NCBI GenBank assembly: GCA_963556145.1
Contig: OY744471.1
Location: 861,590 to 925,589 of the forward strand
Source of the DNA: Hygrocybe punicea
Lineage: Eukaryota; Basidiomycota; Agaricomycetes; Agaricales; Hygrophoraceae
Direction: 5' to 3'
Length of the DNA stretch: 64,000 bases
Position 1 is the stretch's first letter; each line of letters starts with the position of its first letter. The notes beneath the pieces were generated by a model. It worked only from the letters and a program-made list of their open reading frames with translations. It searched no databases and was not told where the DNA came from. A program made the position numbers and the translations under genes. Positions 57,414-64,000 of the stretch are shown one piece after another.

Positions 57414-57462
57414 GTGAATACATGGCGATATGTCAATTGATGCATGTCTGGTGTTGCGAGGT
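57414..57462. repeat. Right half of split hairpin repeat with target-site duplication
   Basis: GTGAATACAT (57,414-57,423) duplicates the left flank. The rest (GGCGATATGTCAATTGATGC ... TTGCGAGGT) completes the hairpin whose left arm ACCTCGTGAATACAT is at 33,623-33,637. Confidence 0.8.
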
Positions 57463-57599
57463 CAAATAGGTGATATGGGCCAGAAAACAGTAGAGACCTG
57501 TGGGTTACCCACTGTGGATATGATTCCTGGGTAACCTGAGGGTTGGAACATACGAACCCACCACAAAACCCATACTCTGAGGGCAGCTATGGGTCAAAA

Positions 57600-59092
57600 A
57601 AACCCAAGGGTTACCTGTGAAGTTCACTACCCATCTTCTTGATGTATTCTTTGTAAGACTTTTCTCCCACCCAGTGACCCCATCCATCATCAAGCGAAGG
57701 ATCATTCTTGACTCGTTTATCCTTCAATTTTAGGTGAAAATTGGTGTCCAATTTCAGGATAAGGAAATACAGCCACCTTTCAAAGAGTTAGCCAGGTGAA
57801 ACATGAATGAAATGCTTAACTCACTGGATCCCAGGTGGAGCCTTCTCCAGCCATTTAGGAGATTTCAACCAGGATGTGGGCATGCTGGACATTCAACAGA
57901 ACAATCACCTGGCTTCATAGCAGCCACACTGAGATGATCATGAGCACGCTCTGCATGCTTGAGCATTTTGAGGTGACACCAAATCTGAATGGCGATCAGA
58001 AATTGTTCATAGTGGTCCTATGTGTCAAAAGGTGAGGGAAAAATGAAAAATGAAGTGGAGCTGGAACATACCTTCATGTTAAGGAGGCCAGTTTTGTCAG
58101 TTTTGTGGGCCAGCGAGACATAGTACTCATAAGACATTCTACCCTGCAATGTCAAGAGGTGAAAGGAATCAAGAACATTGAAGTTAAAAGCGCTGATCAG
58201 ATGCATATGAGTTGGGGGGAGCAGGCCAGTGCAGAACAATTGGATGTGACTGTGTGAGCCTCCTGCAGTTCCATAGAAACCACAGAATTGGACGTCAATG
58301 CTGTGGATGCCGTTGATCACAACCACGGTGAAATTTTCAACTACATCACCAGGGATCGGACAAGCATCACCCTGGTGGCCAAGGTGCATCTTGATGCTGA
58401 GAGACTTTAGCCAGGCATCTTCAAAGTGATTGCCAGTCCAATGCGGTATGATCTGTCAGACATTAAGTATTGCAGGTGAGACAGCAAGGTCTTACCAGAA
58501 CACAGTGTAGAGGTGAGTGTGAATGTCTTTTGGTGAAACACTCATGGCAGACCAGCTGAAACCCAAAGCAATCCTTACACTTGTAGATACATTCTCTCCC
58601 ACATTTTTCACCACATGAAACAACTCCAGCTCTTCCCTCATGCCAGAGCATTTTGTCCAAGTAGGAGTCACAATGAACTCAGGCCCATTCCTGCAGAGGT
58701 GAGTCTGCCAGGCTCTTCTTGTCTATCTTGGATTCACTATCTCCATCATCATCTCTGCTATCTCAATTGTCATCTTCAGTGCCGGCCTCAGGTCCCCCAT
58801 AGTCGACAAAGTCCTTTGTGGTTTGGTCGATTTCCACCACTGAAGGATTACTTGTGTTTTCTAGTGGTGGGAGGATGTCAGCACTGAGCATGAAAGAGGT
58901 CGATTGCCCAGGATGTCCTGCAGCTGTGGTATGAACCAAGACGGTATGATTATGAGGAGGGAGCTGGTGGCAGGGGCAGTTGATGTGTACAACTGGTGCA
59001 TCAGGATTCTTGCATTTATGAGCCATCAATGACCACTGACCAGTATCAATGACTGGTGACAGTGACTCAGACTTAAATGTATGAGTCAGCAA
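57600..59092 (-). pseudogene. KDZ transposase, N-terminal half (old copy)
   Basis: Reading the minus strand: a leader with SFMLSADILPPLENTSNPSV, the CxC2 cluster (CGEKCGRECIYKCKDCFG, LVCHECFTKRHSHSPLHC), HWTGNHFEDAWLKSL, KMHLGHQGDACP, FNVLDSFHLLTLQGRMSYEY, HKTDKTGLLN, QIWCHLKMLKHA, VECPACPHPG then a stop, and the first catalytic Asp in FLILKLDTNFHLKLKDKRVK (about 57,745), ending near GEKSYKEYIKKMGSEL at 57,605. The next domain is found on the left of the giant element at 31,522-32,890, same strand and correct order. It is CpG-poor and carries stops. Confidence 0.85.
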
Positions 59093-59357
59093 AGCACGAA
59101 TCTGGCACAGGAATATATCTCATCTCATAGTACCACATATCCTCTCGTATTGCTGAAGGCATCAGGATTACATGTACATTGAATACACAGTGAGTGTTGA
59201 AGCTTTAATGACCTATCTACACTACTCAATATCACTGGGTTGTATAACAGTGAAATCTATCCAGCCGCATCATGGACTCGCAGTGATCCAAGCCAGGTGC
59301 GCTCAGCTTCTGAATATCCAACTATGGGTCATCATCAAGTACTGAACATCAGGAATC
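59093..59357. other. Spacer between divergent old KDZ gene and next gene
   Basis: No motif recognised. By analogy with 49,369-49,792 it would be the old element's divergent promoter region. Confidence 0.4.
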
Positions 59358-61513
59358 TTGCTTGCATCTGCCAGAAGGACTGCCTTCACGCAGCCAAGTA
59401 ACTGCTATTTTCTTTATCTGCTTACTAGTTTTACCTGTTGTATTTTCAGATGGTGGCACAGCTTGGTGGCATCTCAGTGTCAAGGCATCAAGACTGCATC
59501 AAACTCATGCACCAATGTCCCCTCAAAGCTCCCCAAATTTGAGAAGCCATCTCCACCCAGCAAGATCTCTGTGGTGGAAATTGTAGCAGATACCCATGCC
59601 ATAGTCTGGGAATGGACCAGGGACAGGGGGCCCATTTCTGGTTGGTTTGAGGCCTTGGCCACCAAGTTTCAGGCGGCCAAGTGGAGTAGAATGCTTGCTG
59701 ATATGACACAGGACTGGCAATCTCATCTCAATGTAGGAAAGGCACTGTTGCGTGATTTGGAGGGAGTTATTCGCAGCCAGCTGCCAAGCAATGAGAACAT
59801 GTGGTGAGATCTTCTGAGACAGGTGTTTGACCTTATATCCACACTCCAGGCTGGGATAGCCATAATGGAAGCCTACTTGGCTGTACTGTCTCATTATTGT
59901 GGTTAAAACCTTGGAGTGCAGCAGATCTTAATATTCATGATAGGGGTGAACTCCGTCAGGTACAATTTACAGAGGGGATGTTGGATGACTCGGCTGCTAA
60001 TTCCTAACCAAGCATTCAATGTCAACAAGTGACAAAAATAAAGGTGGTCAAAAGACATGGACAATGAATGAGTAGAAGGACTGGCTTACCAACAGATTGC
60101 CTTCCTACATGGCATCCAGAGCCAGTGACTCGCCTTTGGATTTCTGGGCTGGCCTTTTTGAGGGTTGGTTTGAAAACTGGCTGATCAGCAGTGCAGAGGA
60201 AGGAGATGTGGCAGCAAAGTCATTGGAGGAGCAGGCAAAGCAGAAAAAGGCAGTGAGTGATGTCCGACATCCAACAATCCAGGTACTCACAGAAATTCCT
60301 GCCACTAGCAAATCAAGGACTGGTTTAAAAATCACAGTTGAACAGATACATCTAGCATAGAGGGACAGCATGGCCTTCTCAATCTCTGTGCCAAGAGGCA
60401 GTGCAAACTTATGCCATGTGAAGCCTATTTGAAACTATATTGTGACATGAAACTCAAAGCAGTCGTGAATGAACATTGGAGGGAGCAATACCTGAATGAA
60501 CACCCCGACCATGACCCAACCGAGCCAGTGCTTGTGCCTATGATCAAATTTTGGAATGCCATGATGCAAGAATTGTTTGAGGGAGAGGTTGTGGTTGTGA
60601 AGGAAAAGGTCAAGCATGAGCAGGAGAAACTCAGACAGACAGGCTTGATCAAAAGGAGTGTGAGCACATCAAAACCATGCAGCAGTTTCAAACATACATT
60701 CCTCTTTGTAGCTCTTGACCAATCCAAGCTGCTAACAAAGTCATTTTCTTGACAGTGGTATCAACTCGCTTAGCCACACAATGACAAAACTCTTGGAGGA
60801 GATCGACATTGAAACTGGCATGATTGGGATGGCCTTGTTTGCTGGTCCCAAGCCCAGCCAAGGTGATATTTAAGCATGTAGAAGGCATGAAAAGCTAAAG
60901 GGTCCTCTGTCAACATTAGTCAATTGGGTCAGTCTTTGCTCACTCATTGGGCATCAACTTTAAATTGTAGCTGCACATAGTGCAGTTGCTTGCTGGGGGG
61001 TAGGTTAACCCAAATGACAGCTGTTGCTGGGGAAATGTGGAGGGGTAGGTTGACCCAGGTACAGCTCTTGCTGCTCACGAAAAAAACAGGACACAAAGTG
61101 ATTGAAAGGTTTCCGAACATGATTGGCAAACTTGTCATGGGCAACTCCAAAATCATGACCATAGGTTGATTTTCCCTTGTGGAATCTCAACATCCGAGCA
61201 CAATCAGTCCAAGAAATCAAAAATTCAAGTTGCAGTACCACTCACTCAAGTACAGTAACATTCCTCTTGTAATTTTAGCCATTTTATTAGGAATGATATA
61301 GCCATTTCTTGAAAGACATTGGTCATAGCTGTGGAAACACTAGAGGGGCACTTACATATTGGCCCCAGGTACACTCCCAGAACTCTCACCTTCCAACTTT
61401 CCCCCTGCAACTACCATTATGGTCTAGCCCTGGACAACAAGTATGATGAGGACTGGCCACCTCAACTGCTGTTGGAGATGGCACCTTCACACCTAACGTA
61501 TGAGTGTTTTTAA
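59358..61513 (+). pseudogene. Decayed cargo-like gene beside old KDZ half
   Basis: Several in-order pieces: 59,470-59,810 (HAIVWEWTRDRGPISGWFEA), 60,097-60,360 (LDFWAGLFEGWFENWLISSA), 60,411-60,750 (KLYCDMKLKAVVNEHWREQY, then FWNAMMQELFEGEVVVVKEK), about 60,770-60,870 (MTKLLEEIDIETGMIGMALF then AGPKPSQG) and 61,319-61,513 (LHIGPRYTPRTLTFQLSP). The helical start, W/F-rich motif and xGMxxFAGP-like segment resemble a large agaricomycete family of unknown function found near KDZ transposases. The layout is like the gene at 49,793-52,145 and the position is equivalent (divergent from the transposase). Frames shift and stops intervene, so it is called a pseudogene. Confidence 0.5.
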
Positions 61514-62097
61514 TTGTAAAGCTTGAATTCTGAAGGCATTTTCTAACAGCTAAATCCCAGAAAAATTACAATGTACTCCCAAACAGCTATTGTACAACAG
61601 TCTCTGCAAAAGAATGCAAAAACTTCATGATTTTGCTGAATTTGGTCATTTTCACTTTATTTTGCATCTAATACTGCTTATATCACTTACATCTTGGAGG
61701 AATAATTGTAGAATAGCATACCAGGAGTATATCATAATTTTTCCAAAGTGCAGATACATTTGAATGTTTGGTTGTGTTACTTTTGTTTGTCCTTAGTTAT
61801 ATTTTCAAACTCAGTTATATCCTGGCCGGTGTTCAGCTATATGACTGCCATTTGATGGGATACCCTGGGATCAGGGAGTGCCGTATTTAACCACTTTATC
61901 ACCCTTGAAATGACCAAATTTTCGAAATATGATTGGTCACGGCACGCTCTCATGACAAAGGCCTGCCAAAAAGGGCACTAAATGTTAAATTGCCAAGGAC
62001 CAAGGTCACGAAAGCACTTGCGATCTCCCTAGCCTCGTGGCCAGGCTCTCTTCTAAACCGACAGAGTTCCCAATTAGGGCTCGCCGAGAGACGGTCA
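61514..62097. other. Edge of repeat block, no gene recognised
   Basis: AT-rich and CpG-poor to about 61,900; from about 61,930 the sequence becomes CpG-richer again, marking the likely edge of the old repeat block before the inverted duplication. Confidence 0.5.
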
Positions 62098-62486
62098 CCG
62101 GTCTATGTGACACATCCTGTTCGGGAGGATTTTCAGGTCTGAGGATAATATTACAAAATCGTTGAGACCATTGCAAATAATTGCTTCACAACCTGACCGG
62201 CCTGACCTACGCAGCTTACAGCACTTGAGGCTATCAGTGAAATCCCTTATCTCACCGCCAATCCGGTCTTTTGCCCTTTTTGCACCCTGGAGCATCACAG
62301 GGTCATATACCGGTCATGGCTTGGACTGAGGCCCGACACACTGACGGAAATTGAATATATTGAGATTTACCTTGCTATTTGATTACGGCCTCTTTTATTT
62401 CATCGCTACGCAAAACGTAGTAAAATACGGCGAGAGTGGTCTCAACATGTACTCATTTTCTTCCCATAGCTCCTGTCCTCGCATCA

Positions 62487-63435
62487 ATGTCGTCTATGCC
62501 GACTTCTTCCCCCCCAGTGCCCTCGACATCCCCTTCTTCCCTTCCCGTGCCCTTTTCAGCGTCGTCCCACAAATTCAAAAGAGCCGTCCTCGTTGGTGGA
62601 ATCGTTGGTGGACTCACCCTCGTTCTGTTCTCCCTGGCATTGTTCTTCTGGCGGAAGCAAAAGAAATTACAAGCCGCCTTAGAGTCTCCCACGCCTTATT
62701 ATGCATGGATTCCGAGACGACTGCCAGAGCCTACATACTTGTCCTCCCGGTTCGCGCCAAATTCTGGTGCGTGTTCACTGTAATATAGCCTGTGCCCGCC
62801 TTCAAGTTATTATACTGTCTCAGATACTAAAAAAACCTCCGAACCATCACACCCGAATCCAATCAACACCGGACGTCGTAAGGAGGAATTCACGCCCAAT
62901 GCGGGCCAAATAGTCGGTCGGGATATTCCTTTTACGACTCTTCCTGGTAATTTCACTCGTCATTCCATTTTTCCCTTTCCAAAAAAATAATGACCAACTG
63001 ACCTTGCTCCCTTCTGATGGCCTTGCAGGACCATCCCCAGCTCGTATCGCACGTCCGTTACTCCCGAAGCCCAATGATAATGCAAGGGGACTCGGAGTCC
63101 CCCAGAACTCGAGGGCCGCCAACTCGGACTTACCCCCCACTCTCGATATCACTCAGTTGACGGTCAGTCAACGGCGGGCACTCATCGCCATCTTGAATGC
63201 CTCTGCCGATCCGGCTCTATCATCATCGCTGGCACAGTCTCAAACGTTACCGGCACTACCGCAGTGCCACACAACGACAGACGAGGTTCCACGGGACGAC
63301 CCTGATCATGTCATGGGTGTCGTCTCTCAGCTAGTTGCATCCCTCAATAACCTGCTCACACCAACCGACGCGGCACCACGCAATCTGTATACAATGTCTT
63401 CACCACCGCCGTACGACGTGGGGTACGACGTTTAA
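62487..63435 (+). CDS. Single-pass membrane protein, Ser/Pro-rich (copy 2)
   Basis: Three exons (62,487-62,766, 62,824-62,946, 63,029-63,435) give 810 bases, 269 aa. Exon lengths are the same as in copy 1 except that the last is 12 bases shorter: the tail ends PPPYDVGYDV with one GYDV unit fewer. Ser/Pro stalk, single membrane helix (AVLVGGIVGGLTLVLFSLAL), basic stop-transfer FFWRKQKK and soluble tail are as in copy 1. Both copies keep an open frame and intact splice sites, so both may be expressed. The 5' flank differs from copy 1 by about 60 bases around 62,265-62,330, so promoters may differ. Function unknown. Confidence 0.8.
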
Positions 63436-63626
63436 AAACCCCTTTGGAATCTATCTTTTTTTTGTTTTTTGCGTAGGAGTTATGTGACATTCCCATATCT
63501 CAGTTGTAATACTAGCGGAAGCTTTCTACCTGTAGTCGAACTTGAAAGATTGAATCAATTATTGTACTCTAGTCCTAAGATGCAACATACGTAGCTTAAA
63601 ACTGCTGAAATACTCATGCCCCTCTT

Positions 63627-63940
63627 CTATGAAGACAGCTTCTCCGCCATGATACCACTCGCTCGTTCAGACGGTTTCTCCTCGTCACCCGGCCGTGGCT
63701 TCTCTTCGAACCCAAAGTTCTCATCCGTCGTGGTGTGCATTGGCAATTCTTTCATCGCAAACACAGTGAGAAGACCTACGGTAGAAAGTCTGGCCATCGT
63801 TTTCCACAACACGCTCAAGCTCCCGGCGAATGCCATATGTGATGTCTTGACCCTGTGAAAATTGTGAAATAAACGCAGCAGTCAGGTGCTGCCTCAATTG
63901 GTTTCGGAGAATCGTTGACCCGATCGAGACGCCCCACGTT
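63627..63940 (-). pseudogene. MFS DHA2 transporter, third copy, 3' exon only
   Basis: Matches the last exon of the gene at 658-2,944: starts TWGVSIGSTILRNQLRQHLT after an intron-like AG at about 63,941 and ends in the same RPGDEEKPSERASG tail. A deletion after GQDITY removes about 20 residues and shifts the frame relative to the parent. Upstream (63,945-64,000) the sequence does not resemble exon 9, so only the 3' end is present unless more lies outside the window. It keeps parts that the 7,430-7,741 copy has lost, so it was not copied from that copy in its present form. Confidence 0.8.
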
Positions 63941-64000
63941 TGAAGATAACAAAAACGGCAAATCGTTTAGGTTACCTGTAAGCCGTTTTCATTGAGGTGC

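Larger units (their letters stand above)
62098..63945. repeat. Inverted duplication, right arm
   Basis: The reverse complement matches 7,430-9,242 with scattered substitutions. It contains a full copy of the membrane-protein gene and the last MFS exon in opposite orientation. Beyond about 63,945 the sequence no longer matches the left arm. Confidence 0.9.

Noticed and set aside
9243..62097. The 53-kb block as one Starship-like giant element using the inverted duplication as its TIRs
   Set aside because: The inverted arms contain host-type genes, no tyrosine recombinase was seen, and the block is made of many independent insertions. A defined element with its own TSD is nested inside.
7430..63945. 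Inverted duplication as a pure assembly artefact
   Set aside because: The arms differ by substitutions, a 12-bp in-frame repeat and indels while both keep open frames, which a mirrored assembly would not show.

Overview
The window is nuclear DNA of a filamentous basidiomycete, most probably an Agaricomycete. Genes carry many short GT-AG introns. The recognisable protein families (KDZ transposases with CxC2 cysteine clusters, TET/JBP oxygenases, BED-finger hAT transposases, single-pass membrane proteins with Ser/Pro-rich stalks) are typical of that group. No rRNA, tRNA or CRISPR was seen. Gene models were spliced by eye, so exon edges are predictions.

Layout. (1) 1-9,242: host-type DNA. An apparently intact DHA2/MFS drug-exporter gene (658-2,944) is followed by a small unknown gene and a tandem second MFS copy. 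That copy is broken and has a fragment of a tRNA-dihydrouridine synthase gene pasted into it. A small membrane-protein gene follows. (2) 9,243-about 33,600: an old, CpG-poor transposon graveyard with three fold-back elements, two LTR-like repeats, a dead hAT transposase beside a casein-kinase-1-like pseudokinase, a scrambled MULE transposase, minisatellites, and the 3' half of a KDZ transposase. (3) 33,638-57,413: one 23.8-kb CpG-richer transposon with 1.0-1.1 kb terminal inverted repeats and a 10-bp target duplication. It carries a KDZ transposase, a TET/JBP 2-oxoglutarate oxygenase and four further genes. An 8-kb LINE with a 13-bp target duplication sits inside one of these genes, and a hAT fragment sits inside the LINE. 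(4) 57,424-about 61,900: the graveyard resumes with the 5' half of the same old KDZ transposase and a decayed cargo-like gene. (5) 62,098-64,000: an inverted copy of 7,430-9,242 (membrane-protein gene plus MFS 3' end).

How it fits together. The large element is best read as a giant KDZ transposon: transposase for mobility, a TET/JBP enzyme that could oxidise 5-methylcytosine, and accessory genes including a cysteine-cluster protein. It inserted into a short palindromic repeat lying within or beside an older, already decayed KDZ element, so the block is nested four deep (old KDZ, giant KDZ, LINE, hAT). Older DNA around it is nearly devoid of CpG, as expected from cytosine methylation and deamination, while the giant element is not. 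Its own transposase has one apparent frameshift and one cargo gene is split by the LINE, so this copy is probably no longer fully competent.
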